Assembly: GCA_036826635.1 (NCBI GenBank)
Contig: DAISVY010000007.1
Coordinates: 124,001 to 188,000, forward strand
DNA length: 64,000 bases
Direction of reading: 5' to 3'
DNA from: DAISVY01 sp036826635
GTDB taxonomy: Bacteria > Zixibacteria > MSB-5A5 > GN15 > FEB-12
The translations under genes were made by a program, and so were the position numbers. Of the stretch, positions 51,786 to 61,243 are shown piece by piece. The notes beneath the pieces are model-generated. The model saw nothing but the letters and a program-made list of their open reading frames with translations. It was not told the origin of the DNA and did no database searches. Position 1 is the stretch's first letter. Each line of letters opens with the position of its first letter.

Positions 51786-53480
51786 CTATTTGAATTCGAA
51801 TTCGATCCCGGCTGTTTCAAACCGAGCCCGCACGCCTATTGTGTCGGGGTATACAGCCTGGGTCTCGGCCGGCCTGAAAGGTATAATCGTGCCCGGTGAA
51901 AACTCGCCATTGGCATCCTGATCAATGAACCCGGACAGGATATACTGCCCCGCGGGAAGATCGATAGCAAAACGCCGGTCGTGTGAGGTCAGATTGTAAC
52001 TCCCTTTTCCGCCGGTGTGTTTGAACTTCAGGATTACCGGGCTTTCGTTCCGGTCGGTCAGTGAAATTTTCACCTCGCCACTGATCGAACCAAGCGAGTC
52101 CGTATCCAGAGTCGAGAAACCGTAAACGGTGAGTGAATCCCCGACCAGGTTGCCCGCCCGGTCGGCCAGATCGAATTGGGCGATATCCAGGCGGTATTTC
52201 TGACCGGCCAGAAGTTGTTCCGGCTTCAACTGAAGATGAAAAGGATCCGACCAGACACGTTCCAGCAACACGGGTGTTTCTTCACCCTGCCAGAACATAA
52301 ACGTCTGCGGGGTTATACGGGCCGTGTCTAACGGTTCGGAGAAGGTGAGACCCATTTTCACCTGGTTGACAAAATAAGCCTTCTGTCCCGGGGTGAAATT
52401 ATCGATGTGTGGTTGTTCTTTATCTTCCCTTGGCTCGACATTTAACGGTTCATAGATCAAAACCGGAAGATCGGGGTCGTATTTCAACTGCAACAGATAT
52501 GAACCAACTTTCAGGCTGTCGAAAAAGGCGGTAAGGATCGACGATTCGGGCAAATCTGATTCCAGCAGGCCCGCAACCGGGTAACCTGTCAGGGTGTCGT
52601 CGATAGGGCGAAGCATGAGATTGTCCGGACTTTCGCACACGAAATCGAGCCCGATAGCCTTGCTTAACCGCAGTCGTATCAGGTTGCCGGGGCGCACAGT
52701 GGCCGAGAGCACTTCCGAACGAAGCGAGTCATAGCTCGTTACCGACATCATCAAATCGGTGAACGGAAGTGGTCCTCCTATCGTTACTTCGCGGTCGGTC
52801 AGGGCGAAGCTTTCACGACCCGGGTTAAAACGCTCATCCCGGTTTTTGTCCATGAAACCGATGAGACGGTATGCGCCGTTCGGGAGATAGCGAAAATCGA
52901 AAAGTCCTTCCTTGGTGGTGGTGGTTACGTAGTCCGGGTAGAGAGAATCGTAAGGTACACTGTCAGACAGTGCGGCCGTCCGGTACAGCCCCATGACCAT
53001 GCCGGAAACGGGTGATTCCTGTTGCCACACTCGTCCCCCTGCTCGTCCCGAGTCGATTTGCGTACCGGTGGAGAACGCTATGGTTACGGCACTGTCCAAA
53101 GGATTGTTGCGAAGGTCGGTGACGGCGGTATTGACCGAAACGATATACGTTTGGTCGGGCCGAAAAACCTCTTGCAGTTTGATTATGATTTCATCGCCTT
53201 TCCACTTGACTCTCGGTTCGAGGGTCGGACGAGGCGAGATGAAAACTGACTTGCTGTTGGATGGTTGTGTTATTCTTTCGGAGAACCGTAGCCTGATTTC
53301 ATCGGAAGGCTGAACGCCAAGCTCTCCGTTGGCCGGTATCGACGTAAGCAAAAAAGGAGCGGTGCGGTCTACCTCTCCCCCCGGCGGATTGCCGACCTCA
53401 GCACAGCCCGCGGCCAGAAAAAGCACCAATGCGCAAAACGCAATAGGGCCACTGTAAATCGGGCCGTGGTGTTGCTTCAA
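51786..53480 (-). CDS. lipoprotein with Ig-like domain (SbsA type)
   Basis: Surface or periplasmic lipoprotein, 564 residues from TTG 53480 (the frame extends to 53543, but TTG has GGAGAA upstream and overlaps the previous stop by 4 bases). Lipobox VLFLAAGC with Cys near 22. Residues about 30-135 are a bacterial Ig-like domain (TAPFLLTSIPANGELGVQP, IRLRFSERI, PDQTYIVSVNTAVTDLRNNPLD). A DUF-type carboxypeptidase-regulatory-like beta domain (TTTKEGLFDFRYLPNGAYRLIGFMDKN) is near 185-215. Another similar module occurs near the end (LPAGQYILSGFIDQDANGEF). Coupled to the TPR lipoprotein gene; function unknown, probably envelope or surface structure. Confidence 0.82.
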   Translation of the reverse strand: MKQHHGPIYSGPIAFCALVLFLAAGCAEVGNPPGGEVDRTAPFLLTSIPANGELGVQPSDEIRLRFSERITQPSNSKSVFISPRPTLEPRVKWKGDEIIIKLQEVFRPDQTYIVSVNTAVTDLRNNPLDSAVTIAFSTGTQIDSGRAGGRVWQQESPVSGMVMGLYRTAALSDSVPYDSLYPDYVTTTTKEGLFDFRYLPNGAYRLIGFMDKNRDERFNPGRESFALTDREVTIGGPLPFTDLMMSVTSYDSLRSEVLSATVRPGNLIRLRLSKAIGLDFVCESPDNLMLRPIDDTLTGYPVAGLLESDLPESSILTAFFDSLKVGSYLLQLKYDPDLPVLIYEPLNVEPREDKEQPHIDNFTPGQKAYFVNQVKMGLTFSEPLDTARITPQTFMFWQGEETPVLLERVWSDPFHLQLKPEQLLAGQKYRLDIAQFDLADRAGNLVGDSLTVYGFSTLDTDSLGSISGEVKISLTDRNESPVILKFKHTGGKGSYNLTSHDRRFAIDLPAGQYILSGFIDQDANGEFSPGTIIPFRPAETQAVYPDTIGVRARFETAGIEFEFK

Positions 53481-55108
53481 CGTTCCAGTTTCTCCTTTAT
53501 GGCCGTGTTGTCCGGCTGTTGCTCCAACGCTTTGAGCCACCATTCGCGGGCTTTGTCAATCTCGCCCGTGGCGTCGTATGCGTCTCCCAAATGATCGAGA
53601 ATGACCGGGTCGCTGTCAAGCTTGGCGGCCGATTTAAGATACTCCAGGGCATTGTTGTAATCGCCCAGGCGATAAAGTACCCAGCCGTAACTGTCCAGAT
53701 ATGCGGCGTTTTCCGGCTGTATTTTAAGAGCGCGGGATATCAGATCTTTGGCGTACTCAAGGCGAATGCCGCGGTCGGCCAGAGAATAGCCCAGATAGTT
53801 CAGGGCCTGATCGTCATCCGGTTTGTGGGCCAGAAGCTGCTCAAAGACACTCACTACCGAGTCCATCTGATCGAGCTGTTCGTAGCCCGCGGCCATGGCA
53901 AAATACAGCTTCGTAGCGCTGTCCTCGTCGGTAACGTGAGCCAGAGCGCGACGGTAGGTTTCTATTTCTTTTTCCTGCTCTCCCAGCTTGCGATAGGCAA
54001 AAGCCAGCCCCATCCAGCCGTCCGCGACCGTTTCGTCCCTTTGGGTCAGAATGGTAAACTCGTCCCTGGCCCGCTCGAAATCTTCATTGATCGAGGCAAT
54101 AGCCCCCAGATAATAATGATCTGCCGGTTCGTCATCGTCGCGGGCCACCAGACGGGTAAAGATAGAATCGGCCTGCTTTAATGAATCCACACTATAATAA
54201 AGAATCCCCAGATGCCGCGAGGTTTGCGGGTCATCGGGAGCCAGGATCGACAGGGTCCGAATATGAGGCAAGGCTTTGAGGGTGGAATCCTGCTGGAAGC
54301 TTATTCGCACCATCGCCCTGTGTAACACCGGGTTGAGTGGCTCTATCTGAAGTCCCAGTTGAAACATGGCTTCAGCCGAATCCAGTTGTTGATCAAATTC
54401 GTATATTTCCCCCAGGCTATATATCGGCATCATGTTGCTCGGGTCGGAACGGACTTCCAGAGAGTGTCGGAATGCCTCCTTGGCGTCGTTTTCCCGGTCA
54501 ACCAGCCGGTACAGCTTGCCCAGTTCGTTAAGTAACTGGTAATTTTCGGGGTCCAGTCGGGCCAGATTGTGATATGCCCAGATGGTGGAATCTATATTGT
54601 TTCTGTTCTGGTAGAAGCTTGCCAGAAACATATACGGGATGGTGCTGCTCGAATCGGTTTCCAGCATTTTGAGATATGTGGTGCAGGCTGACCGGCTATC
54701 CCCCAGCAGGCGATAGCACCCGGCGATCAGATTGTAAACTTCGGCGTCCTTGTGTTCCAGGCTGTCCAGTACTCCCACGGCCTCTTCCGGCTGTCTGAGA
54801 TCGAACAACAGGTAGGCGTAGGAGAGGGCTATTTCGTGAGACCGGGGATAAAAGCTGAGTGCTTTTCGGTAACTGGCCGCGGCCGCTTTGAGTTCTCCGA
54901 GTTCTTCCAGGAGAAGGGCGTTGACGAAATCATTGTACGCTCTTTTGTCTATCTTTTCGAAAGGCGCGGGCGTTTTTTTGACCTTAAACCGTACCGCCTG
55001 GCTGTTTTCTTCGCCAGCCGCACGGGAATTTACGGCTGTTCCGGAGCAACCGAGGCCGGCGATTATGGTCAGCACCACCGGCATGACTATCCAAAAAGAA
55101 CGTCTCAC
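53477..55108 (-). CDS. TPR-repeat lipoprotein
   Basis: 543 residues. Lipobox TIIAGLGC (Cys near 21). From about residue 55 it is built of repeated 34-residue TPR units: NALLLEELGELKAAAASYRKAL, LAGCYRLLGDSRSACTTYLKML, GKLYRLVDRENDAKEAFRHSL, and the late SYGWVLYRLGDYNNALEYLK and DHLGDAYDATGEIDKAREWW. About twelve units can be counted. TPR lipoproteins of this size often organise outer-membrane assembly or secretion complexes, but no specific family is assigned. Overlaps the Ig-like lipoprotein by 4 bases, so the two are co-translated. A gap of 67 bases follows tyrS. Confidence 0.85.
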   Translation of the reverse strand: MRRSFWIVMPVVLTIIAGLGCSGTAVNSRAAGEENSQAVRFKVKKTPAPFEKIDKRAYNDFVNALLLEELGELKAAAASYRKALSFYPRSHEIALSYAYLLFDLRQPEEAVGVLDSLEHKDAEVYNLIAGCYRLLGDSRSACTTYLKMLETDSSSTIPYMFLASFYQNRNNIDSTIWAYHNLARLDPENYQLLNELGKLYRLVDRENDAKEAFRHSLEVRSDPSNMMPIYSLGEIYEFDQQLDSAEAMFQLGLQIEPLNPVLHRAMVRISFQQDSTLKALPHIRTLSILAPDDPQTSRHLGILYYSVDSLKQADSIFTRLVARDDDEPADHYYLGAIASINEDFERARDEFTILTQRDETVADGWMGLAFAYRKLGEQEKEIETYRRALAHVTDEDSATKLYFAMAAGYEQLDQMDSVVSVFEQLLAHKPDDDQALNYLGYSLADRGIRLEYAKDLISRALKIQPENAAYLDSYGWVLYRLGDYNNALEYLKSAAKLDSDPVILDHLGDAYDATGEIDKAREWWLKALEQQPDNTAIKEKLER

Positions 55109-55175
55109 AGATCTAATAAAACCATCCCGTTATCTTCCAAGAGTGATAGTGCCCCAGTCGAGAAAAAGTTGCAGG

Positions 55176-56441
55176 TCAGTTTGTCTTTAACCGCAAAAAA
55201 CGCCGCTTGCCGACCTTGAGCACCATCTCGTCCCTGAGCGGAAACTCGTAGTCGACATCGGTCACTTTTTCGCCGTCAATGGAAACACTTCCGGCCTGGA
55301 TCAGCTTACGGGCCTCACTGTTGGACTTGCTCATCCCGGTCTTTGCGATCAGATGAACGAGATAAACCTTTTCGGGATCGAGTCCCAGGTCGGTCAGGCC
55401 GGCGGCGGTAAGTTCCGGTATTTCGTCGGGAAGCTGCTTTTGCGAAAAGACACGCTCGAATTCCTCGCGGGCGGCTTTGCCGGAACCGGCCGAGTGGTAC
55501 ACATCGACAATCGTCTCCCCCAGTTCCTTTTTAAGGAGCATGGGGTTGAAGTCCGGCTGAGCAAGTTGCTTTTTGACCTGCTCCAGTTTTTCGAGTGTTA
55601 CTTCCGTAGTCAGCTCGAAGTAACTGTAGATCAAATCGTCGGGGATCGACATAACCTTGCCGAACATTTCCCGGGGCGATTCGTCTATCCCGATGTAATT
55701 GCCCAGCGATTTGGACATCTTCTTCTCGCCGTCGGTCCCCACGAGGATCGGCAGGGTGAGAATACACTGCGGTTCCATACCGTAGGCTTCCTGTATGGTT
55801 CGTCCGGCCAGCAGGTTGAAAGTTTGCTCGGTGGCGCCCAGCTCCAGGTCGGATTTCATGGCCACTGAGTCATAGGCCTGCATGAGAGGATAGAAAAGTT
55901 CGTGTACGGAAATTGGAATCCCGTTATTGATTCGTTTGGCGAAATCGTCCCGTTCCAGCAGTCGTGCCACGGTATAGTGAGCGGCCAGTTTCATGATATC
56001 CAGAAATTCCAGTTTCTTGAACCAGTCGCCGTTGAAAAGGACCTCGGTTTTGGAGCGGTCTAAAATTTTGAAGAATTGCTCCTGATAGGTCTCGGCGTTC
56101 TTCATGATCTGATCGTAGGACAACTGCGGACGAGTTGCCGATTGCCCCGACGGATCCCCCACCATAGCCGTATAATCACCCACGATAAGAACGATCTGGT
56201 GACCTAACTCTTGAAATTGCTTAAGCTTGCGAATGCCGACCGCGTGTCCGAGATGGATATCGGGCGAGGTTGGATCGAATCCCTGCTTGACCCGGAGCGG
56301 GCCTCGATCACCATTGAGGTATCTGACCAGCTTGTCTTTCAGTTCGAGTTCGGGGAGCAGTTCAATCGTACCCCGCGAGATGATCTTCATCTGGCGGTCC
56401 AGTTCCTGCTGTATTTCCGGGCGGAGAGAAGTGTTTTCCAA
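55176..56441 (-). CDS. tyrS: tyrosyl-tRNA synthetase
   Basis: Class I synthetase charging tRNA-Tyr. 421 residues from TTG 56441, with AAAGG five bases upstream. The frame is open much further (to 56960), but that part is antisense to the PBP1A gene and has no coding character; ATG 56486 lacks a Shine-Dalgarno. HIGH-like PDIHLGHAVGIRKL near 55-68, VGDYTAMVGDPSGQSATRP near 79-97, and KKMSKSLGNYIGI near 242-254. C-terminal S4 RNA-binding domain (SNSEARKLIQAGSVSIDGEKV near 365-385). The HLGH and PS GQSATRP forms are those of the TyrRS type found in many Gram-negatives. Confidence 0.95.
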   Translation of the reverse strand: MENTSLRPEIQQELDRQMKIISRGTIELLPELELKDKLVRYLNGDRGPLRVKQGFDPTSPDIHLGHAVGIRKLKQFQELGHQIVLIVGDYTAMVGDPSGQSATRPQLSYDQIMKNAETYQEQFFKILDRSKTEVLFNGDWFKKLEFLDIMKLAAHYTVARLLERDDFAKRINNGIPISVHELFYPLMQAYDSVAMKSDLELGATEQTFNLLAGRTIQEAYGMEPQCILTLPILVGTDGEKKMSKSLGNYIGIDESPREMFGKVMSIPDDLIYSYFELTTEVTLEKLEQVKKQLAQPDFNPMLLKKELGETIVDVYHSAGSGKAAREEFERVFSQKQLPDEIPELTAAGLTDLGLDPEKVYLVHLIAKTGMSKSNSEARKLIQAGSVSIDGEKVTDVDYEFPLRDEMVLKVGKRRFLRLKTN

Positions 56442-56599
56442 AATAGCCTTTCTGAACAGACGTCTACACTTATAACTAATCGGCATGAGCCGCAGGGAAG
56501 TCCATCCCGTTCTGCTTCGTCTTATGACCTGAAGCGGTATAAGAGGATAGCATAAAGTTGAGTTCTTTTCAAACCTATAAATGTGCTTTCTGTTTTTGC

Positions 56600-56629
56600 T
56601 TGACGGATAAGCCCGGACGAGGGTATCTA
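56600..56629 (+). promoter_or_regulatory. promoter of the PBP1A gene, possibly leaderless
   Basis: TTGACG (56600-56605), 18-base spacer, TATCTA (56624-56629). The expected start of transcription falls at or beside the ATG at 56637. The nearest Shine-Dalgarno-like GAGGG is 13 bases away. Confidence 0.4.
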
Positions 56630-56636
56630 CGCAGTT

Positions 56637-58799
56637 ATGGCAGGGCGACCGTACAGAAGGACAACAATCAAGAAAGGCAGTCGGCGTCTTCGCAATTCGA
56701 TCATTATTCTGGTTGCGTTGATTGTCGTGCTGGTTTTCATCGTTGGGTTCAAGACCTACCGTGTTTACCAGTCTGATTTGCCCTCGTTTGAGCAGCTTCA
56801 TAACATCGAGCCCCGCCTGAACACCAAGATTTACGACCGTAACGGTACTCTTCTCAAGGAGTTCTATTCCGAAAACCGCGTTCTCACACCGCTCGACGAA
56901 ATGCCGGTGCCGCTTCGCGAAATGCTCATCGCCAGCGAAGATCACGAGTTTTACGACCACTGGGGTATTAACATGCGCCGGATTGCCATCGTGGCCGCCG
57001 GCAATCTTTTGAGCGGCCGGATAACAGCCGGAGCCTCAACCATAACGCAGCAATTGGCCCGTATGCTGTTCCTGACAACCCAGCGGACCTATGAACGAAA
57101 GATCAAAGAAGCTCTGACGGCCATCAAGCTGGAACGGACATATTCCAAAGACGAGATACTGGAAATGTATCTCAACCAGCACTATTTCAGTCGCGGGGCC
57201 TATGGGGTAGCGGCGGTGGCGCGGCTCTTTTTCAACAAAGGGGTCTCCGAACTTAATCTCAACGACTGTGCCATTATTATCGGGTTGCTTCCCGGTCCCA
57301 ATGTCAATTCCCCCCTGAATAATCCCGACAAGGCGCTTCGGGCCCGCAACCGCGTGCTGTATTCGTATTATAACTGGGGCGGGATTGATCGTCACACATA
57401 CGACTCACTCCGGGCGCAGCCGCTGGAGATTTCGCCCCCGGAGGAGAATCTTGGTATTGCACCGTATTTCACCGAGACCGTGCGGCGGCACATTCTGGAT
57501 ACTTACGGCGAAGAGGTCCTGTATTCGGGCGGATTGAAAGTCTATACTTCGCTGGATGCGAGCCTGCAAAAAGCGGCCGAGGCGGCCGTATACAAGAAAA
57601 TAGACTCCCTTCGGGCGCGGGTAGAGCGCACCTATAGTCTGAGCAATCAGAATTACACCACTTACCTGAGAGATACGGTTGACGAGTTCGGCGATTCGAT
57701 TCTGACGTACAAAAAAGTCCAGGGCGCTCTGTTGGCGATAGACAACGCGAATGGCGACGTGCTGGCCATGGTGGGCGGGCGCTCATATGAGGAATCGCAG
57801 TGGAATCGGGCCTATCAGGCTACCCTCCAGCCCGGTTCGGTGTTCAAACCGTTTTTGTACACGGCCTGTATTGACAACGGTTATCGCACCACGAGCATTA
57901 TCGACGACAACCCTATCGTGCTGGATATCCCCGGCGCCAAGCAATGGCGGCCACACAATTACGATTTCACTTTCCTGGGGCCGATCACTCTCCGCGACGG
58001 ACTTCGCAAATCACGCAACCTGGTTTCTATTCGCCTGATGCTCAAAGTAGGCCCCGAGGAAGCGATTTTCTACGCCAAAAAGATGGGCGTGACCACTCCT
58101 CTCAAGCCGGTACCTTCGCTCGCCATCGGTACCGAGGTTGTCAAGCTGGTCGATATGGTCTCGGCTTTCAGCGTTTTTCCGAACAAGGGTATTCATATCC
58201 CTTACCGTATGATCCACCGGGTGGTTGATCGCTATGGCCGGGTGCTTGAAGACAATACGGCGGTCCAGAAAGAAGAAGTATTGTCGGCCCAGACGGCTTA
58301 CGTGATGGTTGACCTGATGCGGTCGGTTATCGATACCGGCGGCACCGGTGTGCGGGCCCTGTGGATGGGCTTCACCCGCCCGGCCGGAGGCAAAACCGGG
58401 ACCTCGGACAATTTCTGTGACAACTGGTTCATCGGCTACACGCCGCAAATCACGGCCGGGGTTTGGTTTGGGTTCGACGACAAGACCTCCCTGGGCCGGC
58501 ATCAGGATGGTGGCCGCAACGGTGTGCCGGTCTGGACCGAATTCATGATTGCCGCCCACGATTCGCTGCCGATCATGGACTTCGATGAACCCGAGGGCAT
58601 CGTGCATATGGATGTCTGTCTGGAATCCGGCGAGATTGCCACCGACCGTTGTGTGCAGGTGCGCAACGAGGTCTTTATCGAGGGGACTCAGCCTACCACC
58701 ACCTGCCATCTCCATCCCTCGACCGGGCTGTATATCTCCAATAATGACGACCGGGACGAGATTCCGGTCGATACCGCCGAGGAACGGGTACATTTCTAA
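56637..58799 (+). CDS. mrcA: penicillin-binding protein 1A (bifunctional)
   Basis: Glycan polymerase plus DD-transpeptidase. 720 residues. Basic N-terminus and one membrane anchor at about 19-41 (NSIIILVALIVVLVFIVGF). Glycosyltransferase GT51 domain (about 60-235): SEDHEFYDHWGIN (catalytic Glu near 101), GASTITQQLARMLF and KIKEALTAIKLERTYSKDEILEM. Transpeptidase domain (about 320-650): PGSVFKPFLYTA with the active Ser near 402, KSRNLVSIRLML near 463, and GKTGTSDNFCDNW near 585. The last 60 residues contain two Cys and an MDVCLESGEIATDRC-like stretch. Divergent from tyrS. Exact naming (MrcA/PonA) is by type only. Confidence 0.93.
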   Translation: MAGRPYRRTTIKKGSRRLRNSIIILVALIVVLVFIVGFKTYRVYQSDLPSFEQLHNIEPRLNTKIYDRNGTLLKEFYSENRVLTPLDEMPVPLREMLIASEDHEFYDHWGINMRRIAIVAAGNLLSGRITAGASTITQQLARMLFLTTQRTYERKIKEALTAIKLERTYSKDEILEMYLNQHYFSRGAYGVAAVARLFFNKGVSELNLNDCAIIIGLLPGPNVNSPLNNPDKALRARNRVLYSYYNWGGIDRHTYDSLRAQPLEISPPEENLGIAPYFTETVRRHILDTYGEEVLYSGGLKVYTSLDASLQKAAEAAVYKKIDSLRARVERTYSLSNQNYTTYLRDTVDEFGDSILTYKKVQGALLAIDNANGDVLAMVGGRSYEESQWNRAYQATLQPGSVFKPFLYTACIDNGYRTTSIIDDNPIVLDIPGAKQWRPHNYDFTFLGPITLRDGLRKSRNLVSIRLMLKVGPEEAIFYAKKMGVTTPLKPVPSLAIGTEVVKLVDMVSAFSVFPNKGIHIPYRMIHRVVDRYGRVLEDNTAVQKEEVLSAQTAYVMVDLMRSVIDTGGTGVRALWMGFTRPAGGKTGTSDNFCDNWFIGYTPQITAGVWFGFDDKTSLGRHQDGGRNGVPVWTEFMIAAHDSLPIMDFDEPEGIVHMDVCLESGEIATDRCVQVRNEVFIEGTQPTTTCHLHPSTGLYISNNDDRDEIPVDTAEERVHF

Positions 58800-58835
58800 G
58801 GCTTCCCCGGTAAGCGAGCTTTCTCCAACAAAATC

Positions 58836-58862
58836 TTGACTTCGTCCCGGTCGGGTTATACT
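58836..58862 (+). promoter_or_regulatory. promoter of tRNA-Leu
   Basis: TTGACT (58836-58841), 15-base spacer, TATACT (58857-58862), about 55 bases before the mature tRNA. Good matches to consensus though the spacer is slightly short. Confidence 0.6.
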
Positions 58863-58917
58863 TTCTGAGGCGTTTCAAGCGACTGATCGGCTGCGGGTCG
58901 GTTAGTCTGTCATTGAT

Positions 58918-59001
58918 GCCGGAGTGGTGAAAGTGGTAGACGCAGGGGACTCAAAATCCCCCGGTAGCAATACCATGTCGGTTCGAGTCCGACCTCCGGC
59001 A
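58918..59001 (+). tRNA. tRNA-Leu (CAA)
   Basis: An 84-base class II tRNA. Acceptor GCCGGAG/CTCCGGC, D stem GTG/CGC, anticodon stem GGGGA/TCCCC with loop CTCAAAA (anticodon CAA). The long variable arm contains GGTA-GCAA-TACC, and the T arm is GTCGG-TTCGAGT-CCGAC. Discriminator A, no encoded CCA. A T-rich stretch (ATTTTTATTT) follows. Confidence 0.97.
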
Positions 59002-59146
59002 TTTTTATTTACCCGAAAAAGCAATAAGGCCTGACAACATATCCAGAAAGTGATTGCGGGGATGGGCAACTGGATATTACGTGCGAATAGATTCTATTGA
59101 GTCATTTGACGTGTAGTCCTTTTTGTAGCCAGAAAGGTATTGGACA

Positions 59147-59884
59147 ATGAAATGCAGGTTGTGCCAGGAAGACAAGCCACTGCTCAATTCGCATATTATT
59201 CCCGAATTCTGCTACAAACCGGTGTATGATGGCAAACACCGACTAAATGAGTTGTCTACTGATCCAGAGATCAAGAACCAATGCATCAGGCAGAAGGGTA
59301 TTCGCGAACGGCTTCTGTGTAAAGACTGCGAGCAGCTTATTAGCCCCGCGGAGAAGTACGTTAGTGAATTCTTCGGAACTCATATGGTTCGCGCGATTAG
59401 TAAGAACCAAAAGTTCGTGCGATTCCACGGATTAGATTACTTTAAGCTCAGGCTTTTTCAACTAAGCATTCTCTGGAGAGCCAGCGTGTCGTCCAGCAAG
59501 TACTTTGCTAATGTCGCCTTAGGCTCCCATGAGGAAGTAATCCGTAATATGATTTTTGCGGGGAACATTGGCGAGTCCCACACATACCCGTGCATTATGT
59601 TCTCTGTTGTGACAGAAGAGGATAAGCTCAATGTTGTAGATGGCTTCATCCCAAATCCTGAAAGACTTGAGTTCCTGCCATGCCCCGTATACCGGTTTAT
59701 ATTTAGTGGTGTTGCGTGGTTTTATATTTTGTCTAAGGATGCTTCTTGGTTTAAGTATAAAGAACTTCTGTTGTCAAAAGAGGGGCAAGTGGTCATTCCC
59801 CTAATAAGAGCAGAAGACACAGACCTTTTCACGAGACTCGGCGCGGACCTCCATCTCCAAGGCAAACTTAGTGGACTAATCTGA
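59147..59884 (+). CDS. hypothetical protein with HNH-like zinc motif, possibly acquired
   Basis: 245 residues. N-terminal CRLCQEDKPLLNSHIIPEF (Cys3/Cys6 then Ser-His) and, some 40 residues later, LCKDCEQLISPAEKY (Cys pair near 58-61). This CxxC...SHIIP...CxxCE layout is like treble-clef/HNH-type zinc modules I have seen in uncharacterised proteins; a nuclease role is not shown. The rest is unrecognised. The gene is clearly AT-richer than its surroundings by eye and uses AGA, AGG and ATA codons more often. It follows tRNA-Leu(CAA) by 145 bases, a classic place for integration, so it may be a horizontally acquired or island remnant. GCCAGAAAGG is a usable Shine-Dalgarno. Confidence 0.8.
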   Translation: MKCRLCQEDKPLLNSHIIPEFCYKPVYDGKHRLNELSTDPEIKNQCIRQKGIRERLLCKDCEQLISPAEKYVSEFFGTHMVRAISKNQKFVRFHGLDYFKLRLFQLSILWRASVSSSKYFANVALGSHEEVIRNMIFAGNIGESHTYPCIMFSVVTEEDKLNVVDGFIPNPERLEFLPCPVYRFIFSGVAWFYILSKDASWFKYKELLLSKEGQVVIPLIRAEDTDLFTRLGADLHLQGKLSGLI

Positions 59885-60037
59885 TACTGTAAAATTAGTT
59901 GTACTAAATGAGTTCTGCCGACAATGGAGTGTCAGGTCGTCATCCCCTCGCGCACGTGTTAAAACCACAGCAAAGGGGTTACGGCGGCCATCTCTCTATT
60001 AAGATAACCGCCGTTGCTGTCGGCCGGTGTGTCGGTA

Positions 60038-61243
60038 TCAGAATGTCCAGGAATCGTATTGCCCGGCTTTGACGTGCATAGTCCCCTCGCTGACGCTGAT
60101 ACGGAATATCTCGGCATCGCTTTTGTAGGTATTGTGTTCGCTCTTGCCCGGCTTGAGCTTGATCGTGCGATGCTTTTCCGGGCTTTCGCTGACATCTTTG
60201 CCGCCCGTCAGGAAAGAAATTATACAAGTGGCGTCGACATCACCCGTATTGGAGAAACGGGCTTCGATAAACCAGTCGGCGGTCAGTGGCAAATCCAGAA
60301 CCTCGCCCGGTCCAATCGTTTTCTCCATCATTTCGAGCCGTTTCGCTTCGAGGGTAAAATCGCCTTCGAAACAACGGATGACGAATTCATCGACCTCGGC
60401 GGTCGACTCGTGACGACGGTCGCATAGAGTCCCCTTGGCGGCGAAATTGTTGAGCATGCTTACGTCTTTGATCGGCTTTCCGTTTTTGAAAGGCACTACT
60501 TTGGCCTGGGCGCCGGCCTCGCCCGTGTCCGTACTTCTGACCGCCAGTGATTTCCCACTGGCTACGGCTATTCGGATCATCTCCCCTGCCTGCATCCGTT
60601 TTTCGAACGGCGGAACCATCAATGGAGCCTGCGGTACGTCTTCCGCCCAGTCCGGAATTTCGACAACCTCCGCGGGGTCGATCATGACCTCGTAATCTTC
60701 GGGAACTTCAAACAAGGTCGGGTCCAGGGAACCTTCCTGAATATTGACCAGCTCCACGGAATTGGTGCCTTCGGGATGATACTCGATCTTTATAGGGAAA
60801 TTCAGATCAGTCGCTACCCAACGCGTAATAACCGGTTCATTGTACATTGAGATTACCCGCTTTTCGCATTCATGCCCGGTTATCGTCTCATTTCCCTCGG
60901 CTTTATCCTCGCCGACATCGGCCATGTGGATAATAACCTGGAACGGATCGTTCATCAGGCTCCTGTAATCCTGACTTTCCATTTCCATGTACTGTTTCAA
61001 AGTGGGAGACATGACCCGGGTTACGGCGGCCTTTCGATCAACCACGACAACGACCGATTCGCTGGATTGGACGATGTCCATGCGATAATAATCGGGCGTA
61101 ACGTATATCTTCCCTGTCGTTACTTCGCTGCCCCCTGTCATGGTCAGGTCGGCCGTAAAATCGACCGCCAGACCACTGGTGGCCAGAAATGTCAGGCCAA
61201 TACAGAAAGTGGCCAGTGTTGCCCTTCGAGATTTTTTCCTCAT
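60038..61243 (-). CDS. secreted DUF4412-like protein
   Basis: 401 residues from ATG 61243, preceded by GGGAGG at eight bases; the frame is open to 61285 but without value. Signal peptide at about 8-26 (ATLATFCIGLTFLATSGLA). Residues about 27-200 are like the DUF4412 domain: DLTMTGGSEVTTGKIYV, DYYRMDIV, KQYMEMESQDY, ETITGHECEK near 120, WVATDLNFPIKIEY and a closing DPTLFEVPEDYEV. Such domains bind or sense lipids in other proteins, but the function is unproven. The C-terminal half (about 210-401) is unrecognised and rich in beta strands. Transcribed alone. Confidence 0.78.
   Translation of the reverse strand: MRKKSRRATLATFCIGLTFLATSGLAVDFTADLTMTGGSEVTTGKIYVTPDYYRMDIVQSSESVVVVVDRKAAVTRVMSPTLKQYMEMESQDYRSLMNDPFQVIIHMADVGEDKAEGNETITGHECEKRVISMYNEPVITRWVATDLNFPIKIEYHPEGTNSVELVNIQEGSLDPTLFEVPEDYEVMIDPAEVVEIPDWAEDVPQAPLMVPPFEKRMQAGEMIRIAVASGKSLAVRSTDTGEAGAQAKVVPFKNGKPIKDVSMLNNFAAKGTLCDRRHESTAEVDEFVIRCFEGDFTLEAKRLEMMEKTIGPGEVLDLPLTADWFIEARFSNTGDVDATCIISFLTGGKDVSESPEKHRTIKLKPGKSEHNTYKSDAEIFRISVSEGTMHVKAGQYDSWTF

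Noticed and set aside
56442..56960. N-terminal extension of tyrS to a 594-residue protein
   Set aside because: The extra part is antisense to pbp1A, lacks homology, and TTG 56441 has a Shine-Dalgarno.
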